Part shown: positions 48,754-57,242 of the stretch, in pieces
How positions within the stretch are numbered: position 1 is the first letter of the stretch
How the letters are laid out: each line of letters starts with the position of its first letter
Source: Ensifer sp. USDA 6670
Lineage (GTDB): Bacteria > Pseudomonadota > Alphaproteobacteria > Rhizobiales > Rhizobiaceae
Assembly (NCBI GenBank): GCA_000421085.1
Contig: ATWE01000004.1
Location: forward strand, 261,218 to 325,217
Direction: 5' to 3'
DNA length: 64,000 nucleotides
Notes under the pieces: model-generated
The model's input: only the letters and a program-made list of their open reading frames with translations
Database searches by the model: none
Told to the model about the DNA's origin: nothing
Translations under genes and position numbers: made by a program

Positions 48754-51375
48754 ATGAAAATGACGAGAATGCCGAACTCCCTTCGTCGTATGCCCGCGGC
48801 GGGTTCTTATTTCGAAAGCGCCTTGGACAGGGTCTGGCTTCGACGGCTCCTCGTCGCCTTCATGCTTGCCCTGTCGTCCGTAGCCGTTGCGCAGGAGGGT
48901 GGCGCAAAGCAACCGGAAGCCGGAGCGGCGACCGCTGCCGAGGGGGTGAGCGGAACGGACGCTGCGTCAGCATTGCCGCCGCAAGCCTTTCCGGAGGAAC
49001 AGGCGCGCATCGACGCCTGGCGGGCGACGCTGGAACGCGTGGAGCGTGGGCTCCAAGCCGAGCGCATCGACGACGCCACCCTCTCCGATCTGCGCAAGCA
49101 GCTCGGTACCATGCCGATGCATGCCGCCGGGCTCAAGGCAAGCCTGCAACCGCGACTGCAGGCGGTCAATCAACGTGTCGAACAGTTGAAGCCTGCCGAT
49201 GAGCAGGCCGCCCGCAGTCAGACCGAAGCGGTCAAGCTCGAACATGCGCAGCTCCAGTCGGAGGCGGCCGGTCTTCAGAGCATAGTGCAGCAGGCGGATT
49301 TCATCGCCCTGCGCGCGCAGCAGGACATCGACATTATCGGAGAACGGCGGCGCGCCCTCTTCACAAGCTCTATCCTGCAGCGCTCGCAAAGCCTTGCCGA
49401 TCCTTCCTTCTGGTTCGATCTGGCCGCCGCGACGCCGGAGACGCTCGCCAAGCAGTCCGACGTTGTCGGGCACTGGTTCGGCGCCCTGATCGAGCGCACC
49501 GGCCGTTCGGCCGCGGGCATCCTTGTCGTCGTCATTGGCTTTGCCGCCTTCCTTCTGTCGCCGGGGCGGCGCTGGCTGACCCGGCGCACGAGCCGGGACC
49601 CCTCGGTGCTTCACCCATCCGGACTCGCCAAGGCGACCGCAGCAGCAGCCATCACGCTTGCCAATTTCCTGATCCCGGCCATCGCCTTCTTCGTGCTCTA
49701 TCAGGCGATGTCCATTCTCGGCGTCCTTGCTGCAGATCTGGCGGCGGTCCTGAGACCCGTCTTCTTCGGGCTGACCTTCGCCTCCTTCTTTTATGGCCTC
49801 TCCATCGCCGTACTCGCGCCCGAACGGCCGAGCTGGCGGTTGGTCGACGTCACCGACGCGGCGGCCGAGAAGTTGATTCCGGTGATAGTTGCGATGGCGG
49901 TGATCAACGCCGGCGGCCTCGCCCTCGATGCCTTCCTGAAGGCGACGCATGCGCCCTTGTCCTTCGCGGTTGCGGCACAAGGCCTCGGCGCCGTCGCGCT
50001 CGGCATCCTCGCCATGATCGCGCTCAGATTCGTCGCTCGCGAAGAAGACGACGAGAGCCAGCAGGGAACGAGCTCAGCCTGGCGACTCCTGATTCCGGTG
50101 ACCTGGGCGGTGGCCGCGCTGACTGTCGTTGCGCCGCTCGCAGGCTTTGTGGCCTTTGGCCGCTTCGCTGCGCTCCAGATCGTCTTCACGACGGCAGTGC
50201 TGATGAGCCTCGTGCTCTTGCTGCGCCTTGCCGACGAGGCGATTTCCTACGGCTTTTCGGTGCAGACCCGGATCGGCGGCTTCATGCGGCAGGCGATCGG
50301 GTTCAAGCCCAACACGATCAGCCAGATCGGCGTGATCCTCGCGGGCTTTGCGCGTCTTGTCGTGATCATGATTGCCATCATGGCTCTTCTTGCGCCCTGG
50401 GGTATCCAATCGGAGGACATGGTCGGCACCTTCGCCTCCGCCTTTTTCGGTTTCGAGATCGGCGGCTTCTCGTTTTCGCCTTCGGCCATTCTCGGCGCGA
50501 TCGTCGTCTTCATCATCGTAATCGTCGCGACGCGCGGCTTCCAGAGGTGGCTGGACGGCCGCCTCTTGCCGCAAACCAGCCTCGACGCCGGCCTCAGGAC
50601 GTCAATCCATACGGGGGTCGGCTATGTCGGCGCGGCGATCGCTGGTCTCGTGGCCTTCTCCTATGCGGGCCTCAACCTTCAGAACGTCGCCATCGTTGCA
50701 AGCGCCCTGTCCGTCGGTATCGGTTTCGGCCTCCAGTCCATCGTCAACAACTTCGTCAGCGGGATCATCCTGCTCGCCGAACGGCCCTTCAAGGTCGGGG
50801 ACCGCATCGAGGTCGGCCAGAAGATGGGGATCGTCCAGCGCGTCAGCGTCAGGGCTACCCAGATCCAGACCTTCGACAATGTGACCGTTATCGTACCCAA
50901 TGCCGACCTGATCAGCGGCCAGGTGGTCAACTGGATGCATGGCGACTTCTCGGCGCGCCTGAACATTCCCGTGGGGGTCTCCTATGAGTCGGACCCGGAG
51001 CAGGTGAGGCGGGTTCTGCTGGAAATCGCCATGGACAATCCGCGCGTCTTGAAAAATCCGGAGCCTTTCGTTTCCTTCACCGATTTCGGAGCCGATGCCC
51101 TGCAGTTCACCTTGTTCTGCCACGTCGGCAACATCAACGCCGATGTGGGCGCGGCGAGCGATATGCGCTTCGAAATCGCCAAACGCTTCCGCGAGGAAAA
51201 GATCGAAATGCCCTTTGGCCAGCGCGAAATCCATTTTCGCGATCTCGCCAGCATCGAGGGGCTGGTGCGTGAGCTGTTCGATGGCCGCGCCGCAGCGCCG
51301 GCCGCAGCACCCTCTCAGCCGGGGCAAACGCGCGCGAAGCGTCGGAAGAATGCGGCCGGGGCCGCCAGCGAATGA
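48754..51375 (+). CDS. Large MscS-family mechanosensitive channel (DUF3772, MscK-like)
   Basis: About 873 residues. A signal segment (to about residue 46) precedes a coiled periplasmic DUF3772 domain (about 80-230), then roughly ten transmembrane helices and the MscS pore. The pore helix reads ALSVGIGFGLQSIVNNFVSGIILLAERPFKVGDRIEVG, with the Gly/Ala-packed TM3 and the beta-domain entry typical of MscS. The cytoplasmic cage follows, ending in a basic, Ala-rich tail. Such channels release solutes on hypo-osmotic shock. ATG 48754 is used; the open frame starts earlier. Confidence 0.92.
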   Translation: MKMTRMPNSLRRMPAAGSYFESALDRVWLRRLLVAFMLALSSVAVAQEGGAKQPEAGAATAAEGVSGTDAASALPPQAFPEEQARIDAWRATLERVERGLQAERIDDATLSDLRKQLGTMPMHAAGLKASLQPRLQAVNQRVEQLKPADEQAARSQTEAVKLEHAQLQSEAAGLQSIVQQADFIALRAQQDIDIIGERRRALFTSSILQRSQSLADPSFWFDLAAATPETLAKQSDVVGHWFGALIERTGRSAAGILVVVIGFAAFLLSPGRRWLTRRTSRDPSVLHPSGLAKATAAAAITLANFLIPAIAFFVLYQAMSILGVLAADLAAVLRPVFFGLTFASFFYGLSIAVLAPERPSWRLVDVTDAAAEKLIPVIVAMAVINAGGLALDAFLKATHAPLSFAVAAQGLGAVALGILAMIALRFVAREEDDESQQGTSSAWRLLIPVTWAVAALTVVAPLAGFVAFGRFAALQIVFTTAVLMSLVLLLRLADEAISYGFSVQTRIGGFMRQAIGFKPNTISQIGVILAGFARLVVIMIAIMALLAPWGIQSEDMVGTFASAFFGFEIGGFSFSPSAILGAIVVFIIVIVATRGFQRWLDGRLLPQTSLDAGLRTSIHTGVGYVGAAIAGLVAFSYAGLNLQNVAIVASALSVGIGFGLQSIVNNFVSGIILLAERPFKVGDRIEVGQKMGIVQRVSVRATQIQTFDNVTVIVPNADLISGQVVNWMHGDFSARLNIPVGVSYESDPEQVRRVLLEIAMDNPRVLKNPEPFVSFTDFGADALQFTLFCHVGNINADVGAASDMRFEIAKRFREEKIEMPFGQREIHFRDLASIEGLVRELFDGRAAAPAAAPSQPGQTRAKRRKNAAGAASE

Positions 51376-51405
51376 GTATGAAAGGCAGTCCCGAATGACG
51401 AAGGA

Positions 51406-51431
51406 GGCCCGCTGGCTTTCGGCAGCGGGCC
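51406..51431. terminator. Hairpin between the MscS gene and a convergent lipoprotein gene
   Basis: Nine-base arms GGCCCGCTG (51406-51414) and CAGCGGGCC (51423-51431) with an eight-base loop, in the short gap between convergent genes. No T-run follows. Confidence 0.6.
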
Positions 51432-51462
51432 GCGGGTAGCCGAGGCGGATCGAGCTGCTACT

Positions 51463-51876
51463 CTACTGCGCCTTTGCGCCGCCCAGAAACTCCTCGCACC
51501 AGCTCGGGCCGTTCGGACGCTTGCGGTCGCCGACGATCCGGATCGAGCGGATGACGTAGTCCGAAGAGACGGTCAGCTGAACGGAGCAGCTCAGATATTC
51601 CGTGCGCGCGGCAGAGATGCGCTTGCCGCGTTTGCCGTCGGTGGTCTTTTCGTATTCCGCCGGGATCTTGCGCGTCTTGTAGCCGCCCTTCCAGCTATAA
51701 ATGGTGTCGCCGCCCGCTTCGACGTCGGAAATGGGTGGGCCGAACTGAGCGAAGAAGGGCCCGGCCGGCTGGCCGAGCCAACGTGCCTCGACCGCATTTC
51801 TCGTTATCCCGGTCGTCGTCGTGCAGCCGGCAAGTAGCAGCCCGAGGGCGCCCGCCGTCATCATGCGGAAATTCAT
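51463..51876 (-). CDS. Small lipoprotein of unknown function
   Basis: A 137-residue protein. The signal peptide ends LLLAGC, a lipobox, then TTTTGI. The mature domain WLGQPAGPFFAQFGPPISDVEAGGDTIYSWKGG plus CSVQLTVSSDYVIRSIRIVGD resembles small SmpA/OmlA-like beta-lipoproteins that carry a W-G-x-P / Y-x-W pattern. I infer an envelope role. ATG 51876 is chosen so that the lipobox lies about 20 residues in. Confidence 0.75.
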   Translation of the reverse strand: MNFRMMTAGALGLLLAGCTTTTGITRNAVEARWLGQPAGPFFAQFGPPISDVEAGGDTIYSWKGGYKTRKIPAEYEKTTDGKRGKRISAARTEYLSCSVQLTVSSDYVIRSIRIVGDRKRPNGPSWCEEFLGGAKAQ

Positions 51877-52155
51877 GTGTCTGTCCCTTAGATATGTCCT
51901 GAAACTTGCGGCGCGGAAGGGCCGGAATCCCCCGGTTTTCCTTGCGGTCCGCCGAGGCTCTAGCGCTAAATGCCCTGAAAGAAAATCGGCCCGGAGCATT
52001 GCCGCCGAGGAAATTGGAAAGCGTTGCAGAAACGCCCTATTCCGCAGGAGACGGGGCGTGCCGGCGGCCGGAATATTTTGACCCTTGGCGCGCTCTTTTT
52101 TGCGATAGGCGCTTGTGAAATCAAAAATGCTGTTCTATAGAGGCGCCGCTGGTCA

Positions 52156-52232
52156 CGGAGTGTAGCGCAGTCTGGTAGCGCACCACGTTCGGGACGTGGG
52201 GGTCGAGTGTTCGAATCACTCCACTCCGACCA
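52156..52232 (+). tRNA. tRNA-Pro (anticodon CGG)
   Basis: A 77-base cloverleaf: acceptor arms CGGAGTG (52156-52162) and CACTCCG (52222-52228), discriminator A and encoded CCA. Anticodon stem CCACG/CGTGG with loop TTCGGGA, anticodon CGG at 52190-52192, reading CCG. T-arm GAGTGTTCGAATCACTC is perfect. Confidence 0.97.
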
Positions 52233-52472
52233 GCTGAAACAATCCCCCGATTATTGTTGTTGTTCGATCCGGCTTCTTGGCCGGGTTGCTGCGCGGCCTC
52301 AGGTCTGGATCGCGATGAGCGAAAAGCGCCGCCAACCAGGACGGTGCAGGTCCGGCGTAGCCTCTGGCCACACGTTATTGTTCACAGGGAAACGGGCTGT
52401 TCTTAAATCTCCGTCTTATCGGAGTGAACAATCGGCGCGAATATGCTTGAAAGCGCAACCCGAGAGGCAGCG

Positions 52473-52616
52473 ATGTCGAAGGAACCTATCTTCACTCTAC
52501 GTGAATTTGTCGTCTGGGCGGCCATTCTCGGCAGCGTGGTCGGCTATCAGCTTTGGGTTCATGCCGATCCGCAGCCGCTGACGATCGATCTCGCAACGAT
52601 CGAGCGGCGCGCCTGA
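52473..52616 (+). CDS. Possible small single-span membrane protein
   Basis: A 47-residue frame: a short polar start, a hydrophobic core (FVVWAAILGSVVGYQLWV, about residues 13-30) and a tail ending IERRA. GAGAGG lies 6-7 bases before ATG 52473; an in-frame ATG at 52443 would add ten residues. Codon choice is like neighbouring genes. It lies alone between tRNA-Pro and cysN. Not a family I recognise. Confidence 0.5.
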   Translation: MSKEPIFTLREFVVWAAILGSVVGYQLWVHADPQPLTIDLATIERRA

Positions 52617-52702
52617 ACGTCTTATTGCGCCAAATCGTCGAGATCTACGAAAAGAGCTTCGGCAATCTTCTTCATGGTTGAAAGACTTCGTCGAAACGAT
52701 CA

Positions 52703-52732
52703 GGAGTGCGCGGTGCAACGCACGCGTTTTTT
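52703..52732 (+). terminator. Possible terminator after the small membrane-protein gene
   Basis: GTGCG (52706-52710) and CGCAC (52719-52723) can pair, or alternatively CGCGGTGC with GCACGCG, followed by TTTTTT at 52727-52732. Confidence 0.5.
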
Positions 52733-52760
52733 GGACCGGCCTGTCGAAAGAGGCGCAGCA

Positions 52761-52783
52761 AAAAGGGGCCCAACGGCCCCTTT
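52761..52783 (-). terminator. Rho-independent terminator of the cysHDN unit
   Basis: Arms AAAGGGGCC (52762-52770) and GGCCCCTTT (52775-52783) around CAAC. On the minus strand the stem runs into TTTTTGC, a proper T-tail, 23 bases after the cysN stop. Confidence 0.8.
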
Positions 52784-52805
52784 GCTCATTGATGACTCTG
52801 TCAGG

Positions 52806-54302
52806 TCACCCGTCAATCGCGTCTATGATGTTGACCGCCTTACCGGCCGTGACACGACGTACCTCCACGTCTTCGCGGCGGCTCGCAAAGAGCTCCGTTG
52901 CCATGAGCTGATCGGCGAGGTCGGCGGGCAGCGACAGGATCACCCGGCTCTCTTCGGTATGGATACCCCCGAGTGCGGCGCGCTTGGCGGTGATCATGCC
53001 GCCGGCCACCGTGTTGTTGGTGTCGGGGTCGATCAGGATGAAGGCGCCGGTCGTGCGGTTCTGCTCATAGGTGTCGAAGATCGCCTGTTCGTCGAAGGCG
53101 AGGTGCACCTTGCCGATCGCATTCATAGGCAGTTCGTCTGCGTGGTTCCACTTGCCGCTCTTGAGTTCGAGCTGGCTGACCGGCTGCACCTGCACGCGCT
53201 GGCGGCGGCTGCCGGACTTCAGCCAGTAGCGCTTGCCCGGCTGGATGCCTTCCGGCTGCAGCGCCACGAGTTGCGCATCGAAGGCGAGCCCGGTCATCGG
53301 CTGGCTGTCGATCGAGGCGATCACGTCGCCGCGGGAAACGTCCACCTGGCGGTCGAGCACCAGCGTGATTGCGTCGCCGGCAACTGCCGCATTGCGCACG
53401 AGATCGAAGGTGACGATCTTGGTGACGTTGGCCACCATGCCGGAGGGCAGGATGACGACGGAGTCCCCCGGCTTCACCGAGCCGCCGGCGACCGTGCCCT
53501 GATAGCCGCGGAAGCTTTCTCCCGGGCGCGATACGCGCTGCACCGGCAGGCGGAAGCCGACGGTCTGGGCGGAGCGGGTCGTGGCAAGCTCCAGAACCCC
53601 GATCAGCGTCGGGCCGTCATACCAGGGCATGGAAGCGCGGCCGTCATAGACGACGTTCTCGCCCTTGAGAGCCGAGACCGGAATTGCCGTGACCTGGCGG
53701 ACCCCGAGGGAAAGGGCCAGTTCCCGGAACTCGTGCGAGATCTGATCGAAGCGTGCCCGGTCGTAGTTCGTCAGGTCGATCTTGTTGACGGCGAGCACGA
53801 ACTGGCGGATGCCCATCAGCGTCGCAATCGTCGCGTGGCGGCGGGTCTGCTCCAAAAGGCCGACGCGTGCGTCGACGAGCAGCACGGCAAGGTCGGCAGT
53901 CGAGGCGCCGGTCGCCATATTGCGCGTATATTGCTCGTGCCCGGGCGTGTCGGCGACGATGAAGGAGCGCTTGTCGGTCGCGAAATAGCGATAGGCGACA
54001 TCGATGGTGATGCCCTGTTCGCGCTCGGCCTGAAGGCCGTCGAGCAGGAGAGCGAAGTCGGGAAGGCCGAGATCGTTCTGCTTGCCGCTGGAATCGCGCT
54101 GAAGGCTTGCCGCCTGGTCTTCCTTGACCGCCTTGGTGTCCCAAAGAAGGCGGCCGATCAGCGTCGATTTGCCGTCATCGACGCTGCCGCAGGTGATGAG
54201 GCGAAGGGGGCGCGTGTCGCGAACGACCCGCGCAGTCTCCTGCACCGGGAGGGATACGACGGTTTGGTCCAGGGCTGCGTTCGCTGCTGCCGGTGCGGTC
54301 AT
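52806..54302 (-). CDS. cysN: Sulfate adenylyltransferase subunit 1 (GTPase)
   Basis: A 498-residue EF-Tu-like GTPase that drives APS formation from sulfate and ATP with CysD. GSVDDGKSTLIGRLLWD is the P-loop, DTPGHEQYTRNMATGAS is G3, and NKIDL is G4; two beta-barrel domains follow. There is no C-terminal APS kinase (CysC), unlike NodQ, so this is the housekeeping enzyme of cysteine synthesis rather than the Nod-factor sulfation pair. The start overlaps the cysD stop by one base (TGATG). Confidence 0.95.
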   Translation of the reverse strand: MTAPAAANAALDQTVVSLPVQETARVVRDTRPLRLITCGSVDDGKSTLIGRLLWDTKAVKEDQAASLQRDSSGKQNDLGLPDFALLLDGLQAEREQGITIDVAYRYFATDKRSFIVADTPGHEQYTRNMATGASTADLAVLLVDARVGLLEQTRRHATIATLMGIRQFVLAVNKIDLTNYDRARFDQISHEFRELALSLGVRQVTAIPVSALKGENVVYDGRASMPWYDGPTLIGVLELATTRSAQTVGFRLPVQRVSRPGESFRGYQGTVAGGSVKPGDSVVILPSGMVANVTKIVTFDLVRNAAVAGDAITLVLDRQVDVSRGDVIASIDSQPMTGLAFDAQLVALQPEGIQPGKRYWLKSGSRRQRVQVQPVSQLELKSGKWNHADELPMNAIGKVHLAFDEQAIFDTYEQNRTTGAFILIDPDTNNTVAGGMITAKRAALGGIHTEESRVILSLPADLADQLMATELFASRREDVEVRRVTAGKAVNIIDAIDG

Positions 54303-55255
54303 CAGAAATATCCTTCGCGTTTCTTCTTTTCCATCGAACCGGCCTGGTCGCGGTCGATCGCGCGGCCCTGACGTTCGGAGACGGTCGCGGTTTCAAGTTC
54401 GGCAATGATGTCGTCGAGCGTGTCGGCTTCGGAGCGGATCGCGCCCGTGAGCGGGAAGCAGCCGAGCGTGCGGAAGCGGATGACTTCCTCGCGCTTGACC
54501 TCGCCGGGGAGCAGCTCGAGGCGGGGATCTTCGGCGAGGATCAGCATGCCGTCGCGCTCCACGACCGGGCGCTTCTCGGCGAAATAGAGCGGCACGATCG
54601 GAATCTCTTCCGCCTGGATGTAGCGCCAGATGTCGACTTCGGTCCAGTTGGACAGAGGGAAGGCGCGGACGCTCTCGCCCTTGCGTATCATGCCGTTATA
54701 GACGTTCCAGAGTTCCGGGCGCTGGTTGCGCGGATCCCAGCGATGATCGGGCGTGCGGAAGGAGTAGATGCGCTCCTTGGCACGGCTTGCCTCCTCGTCA
54801 CGGCGTGCGCCGCCGAATGCGGCGTCGTACTGGCCGGCGTCGAGCGCCTGGCGCAACGCTTCGGTCTTCATGATGTCGGTATAGAGCGCCGAACCGTGCG
54901 TGAAGGGCGTGACGTTCTCGGCTGCACCGCGCGGATTGGTGTGGGCAACGAGGTCGAGATCGTATCTCGCGACCATCTCGTCACGGAACGCGATCATCTC
55001 GCGGAACTTCCAGCCGGTGTCGATATGTAGGAGCGGGAAGGGGATGCGGCCGGGATAGAAGGCCTTGCGCGCAAGATGCAGCAGGACCGACGAATCCTTG
55101 CCGATCGAGTAAAGCATCACCGGGCGCTCGAATTCGGCCGCGACCTCGCGGAAGATGTGGATCGCTTCGTTCTCCAGCGCCTTCAGGTGCGGATCGAGCG
55201 GCGGTTTCGTGCTCTGCGGATTATGCAGTTCCGTTTCCGGAAGAGTATGGGGCAT
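54302..55255 (-). CDS. cysD: Sulfate adenylyltransferase subunit 2
   Basis: A 317-residue PP-loop enzyme that adenylates sulfate. [19 protein letters not shown] is the pyrophosphate loop; [33 protein letters not shown] and the ending EKKKREGYF are canonical. ATG 55255 ([14 protein letters not shown]) gives the expected size; a longer frame extends over the gap to cysH. Translationally coupled to cysN. Confidence 0.97.
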   Translation of the reverse strand: MPHTLPETELHNPQSTKPPLDPHLKALENEAIHIFREVAAEFERPVMLYSIGKDSSVLLHLARKAFYPGRIPFPLLHIDTGWKFREMIAFRDEMVARYDLDLVAHTNPRGAAENVTPFTHGSALYTDIMKTEALRQALDAGQYDAAFGGARRDEEASRAKERIYSFRTPDHRWDPRNQRPELWNVYNGMIRKGESVRAFPLSNWTEVDIWRYIQAEEIPIVPLYFAEKRPVVERDGMLILAEDPRLELLPGEVKREEVIRFRTLGCFPLTGAIRSEADTLDDIIAELETATVSERQGRAIDRDQAGSMEKKKREGYF

Positions 55256-55302
55256 TGGTAACTCCGGGGAAGATCGTGGTCTTCGGATGCGGCGCGTGGC
55301 GT

Positions 55303-56100
55303 TCAGACGGCGTTGCTGGCGTTGGGGATGATCGAGGAAGCCGCTTCCGGCACATGCAGGCCGCATTCGCGCTTCTCATCGTTCTCCCACCACCAGCGGC
55401 CGGCGCGCTCCGGCTCGCCGGGCTTGATGGCACGGGTGCAGGGCTCGCAACCGATCGACGGATAGCCGCGACTGTGCAGCGGGTTGACGGGAATGCCCTC
55501 TGCCGCGACATGGGCCTGGATCGTCTCGATGTCCCAGTCGGCGAGCGGATTGATCTTGATGAGCCCGCGCTCGACGTCGGCTTCAGCGAAAGGGGTCGTC
55601 GCACGGTTGCCCGACTGTCCGCGGCGCAGGCCCGTGATCCAGTAGTTTGCACCGTCGAGAGCGCGCGCAAGCGGCTTCAGCTTGCGCACGCCACAACAGG
55701 CATGCCGGGCTTCGACGCTTTCGTAGAAACCGTTCATGCCGTATTGCGCCACATAGGCGTCGATGTCGGCTTTCTCAGGATAATAGCGCTTGATGAGGAT
55801 GTCATAGGTTTCCTCGGTCTTGTCGATCAGCGCCACTGTCTCGTTGAAAAGGCGGCCCGTCTTCAGCGTCGCGACTTCGATGTCGAGATGGTTGCTGCCG
55901 ATCGCGGCGGTAATGACCTGGTCCTCGATGCCGAGCGATGTGGTAAAGACCGCGCGGCCTTCAAGCCCGGCAATGAGCGCCAGCCGACCGGCAAGATCCA
56001 GGCTTTCGAGCTTGTCGTTGAGGGCCTTCGCCTCCGCATCGAGGGCCATCACGTCTGCTTCGAGAGCCACCGCTTCTGCTTTGAGGGATTGCGTCGTCAT
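55303..56100 (-). CDS. cysH: Adenylyl-sulfate (APS) reductase, thioredoxin-dependent
   Basis: A 265-residue enzyme that reduces APS to sulfite. [12 protein letters not shown] is the PP-loop-like start. HACCGVRK and CEPCTR provide the four cysteines of the [4Fe-4S] cluster, marking APS rather than PAPS specificity, and RECGLH near the C-terminus is the catalytic cysteine. A heptad-like, Ala/Leu-rich N-terminal extension (about residues 3-35) precedes the core. First in the cysHDN unit, 47 bases before cysD. Confidence 0.95.
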   Translation of the reverse strand: MTTQSLKAEAVALEADVMALDAEAKALNDKLESLDLAGRLALIAGLEGRAVFTTSLGIEDQVITAAIGSNHLDIEVATLKTGRLFNETVALIDKTEETYDILIKRYYPEKADIDAYVAQYGMNGFYESVEARHACCGVRKLKPLARALDGANYWITGLRRGQSGNRATTPFAEADVERGLIKINPLADWDIETIQAHVAAEGIPVNPLHSRGYPSIGCEPCTRAIKPGEPERAGRWWWENDEKRECGLHVPEAASSIIPNASNAV

Positions 56101-56180
56101 GGCTGCATCCTGTTGCAATTTGCACGGAATATGGCAGCCGCTGGTGTCAATGGACAGAAAAACGGATTTCTATTGCTCAA

Positions 56181-56207
56181 GGATCAGAGCAAATATCTCT
56201 CTGATCC
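56181..56207. promoter_or_regulatory. Inverted repeat before cysH (candidate operator)
   Basis: Perfect nine-base arms GGATCAGAG (56181-56189) and CTCTGATCC (56199-56207) with a nine-base A/T-rich centre. It lies 80 bases upstream of cysH in the divergent gap, so it is more likely a regulator site than a terminator. The surroundings are unusually A/T-rich for this genome, as expected of a promoter. Confidence 0.55.
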
Positions 56208-56375
56208 ATAAAGTTCTAAGAAAACCTAGTAATCCGGTAGATTATTGTTTCGCGATTGGTGGCGCCAGGCCTCTTCGGTGTTGTTGCCGTTCAACAATCG
56301 TTGAATGCTCTGTCCATCCGCCTCGCGTGCTCCACTTTCAGGCTGACCCCGCGAGCCCATGAAAGGAGACAAGAC

Positions 56376-56762
56376 ATGGGAAAATCCTTGCCGTCCCGCA
56401 TATTCGGTGGAGTGGCTTTCGGGCTGCTTCTGGTGACGGGTGCCTACGCGCATCACGGCTGGTCCTGGGCGGAGGCCGATCAGGTCGAGCTTTCAGGGAC
56501 GATCCGCGAGATCTCCATGGCGCCGCCGCATCCGACCCTTCAGGTCGAGACGCAGAATGACGGCACCTGGCGGGTCGAACTCGGCAACCCGCGGCTCACC
56601 GAGCGTTCGGGCTTTGTGGAAGGGGTAGCCAAGGCCGGCGATCCGATCGTCGTGCTGGGCAACCGCTCGCTCGACCGCAACGAGAAGAGGATGAAGGCCG
56701 TGCGGATCACCGTCGCCGGAAAGGTCTACGATATCTATCCGGAGCGCATACGGACGAATTGA
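56376..56762 (+). CDS. Small exported protein, DUF6152-like
   Basis: A 128-residue protein. A signal peptide ends GAYAHHGW; the mature part WSWAEADQVELSGTIREISMAPPHPTLQVETQNDGTWRVELGNPRL is a small OB-like beta fold seen in DUF6152 proteins, starting HHGW. AAGGAGAC fixes the start at 56376. Its stop overlaps the next gene (TGATG). Function unknown; the two-gene unit may form an envelope complex. Confidence 0.78.
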   Translation: MGKSLPSRIFGGVAFGLLLVTGAYAHHGWSWAEADQVELSGTIREISMAPPHPTLQVETQNDGTWRVELGNPRLTERSGFVEGVAKAGDPIVVLGNRSLDRNEKRMKAVRITVAGKVYDIYPERIRTN

Positions 56763-57241
56763 TGGAAGAGGCGCTGACGTGGATCGGGGCGTTGCCCTTC
56801 GCGGCGGCGATACGCCGCTCCGCGGTGCTCTACATCTTCGTGAACGCCGCCCACATACTCTCGATCGGGATAATCGTCGGTTCGATCCTGCCGCTTGACC
56901 TGCGGCTGCTCGGCTTCTTCCGCAGCGTGCCGATCGCAGTGGTCGGACCCTTTCTTTCACGCGCGGCGGCAATCGGCATCGCGCTGGCCATCGCCACCGG
57001 TTTCTGTCTCTTCAGCGTTCGCCCGGTTGAATATGCCGGCAACCCCGCCTTCCTGACGAAAATGACGCTGCTCGCGCTCGGCGTACTCAACGCGGCCATA
57101 TTGCACCTGACCCCGCAATGGCGCGACGCCGTCAAGGGCGGGCCGCTCTCCCCGAGGGTCCGCCTTTCCGCGCTGCTCTCCATGTCGATCTGGACCGGCG
57201 CGGTCCTTGCCGGGCGCTGGATCGGTTTCCTCTCGGAGTAA
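56762..57241 (+). CDS. Four-helix inner-membrane protein, DUF6644/DUF2214-like
   Basis: A 159-residue membrane protein. Four or five transmembrane helices (about residues 20-45, 58-85, 92-115 and 138-156) with an early histidine in the first (VNAAHILSIGIIVGSILPLDLRLLG) and a second near AILHLTPQW; paired helix histidines hint at heme binding, but this is inference. Translationally coupled to the DUF6152-like gene and convergent with betA, one base apart. Confidence 0.75.
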   Translation: MEEALTWIGALPFAAAIRRSAVLYIFVNAAHILSIGIIVGSILPLDLRLLGFFRSVPIAVVGPFLSRAAAIGIALAIATGFCLFSVRPVEYAGNPAFLTKMTLLALGVLNAAILHLTPQWRDAVKGGPLSPRVRLSALLSMSIWTGAVLAGRWIGFLSE

Positions 57242-57242
57242 C

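Noticed and set aside
48441-52232. Integrated island between tRNA-Gln and tRNA-Pro
   Set aside because: No integrase, no repeated tRNA 3' end, and the enclosed MscS-type gene and lipoprotein have ordinary composition.
52806-55255. nodPQ (Nod-factor sulfation) instead of cysDN
   Set aside because: The CysN-like protein lacks the APS kinase domain that is fused in NodQ, and cysH is adjacent.
56101-56375. SAM-type riboswitch before cysH
   Set aside because: No match to SAM-I or SAM-II core sequences could be read; only a simple dyad is present.
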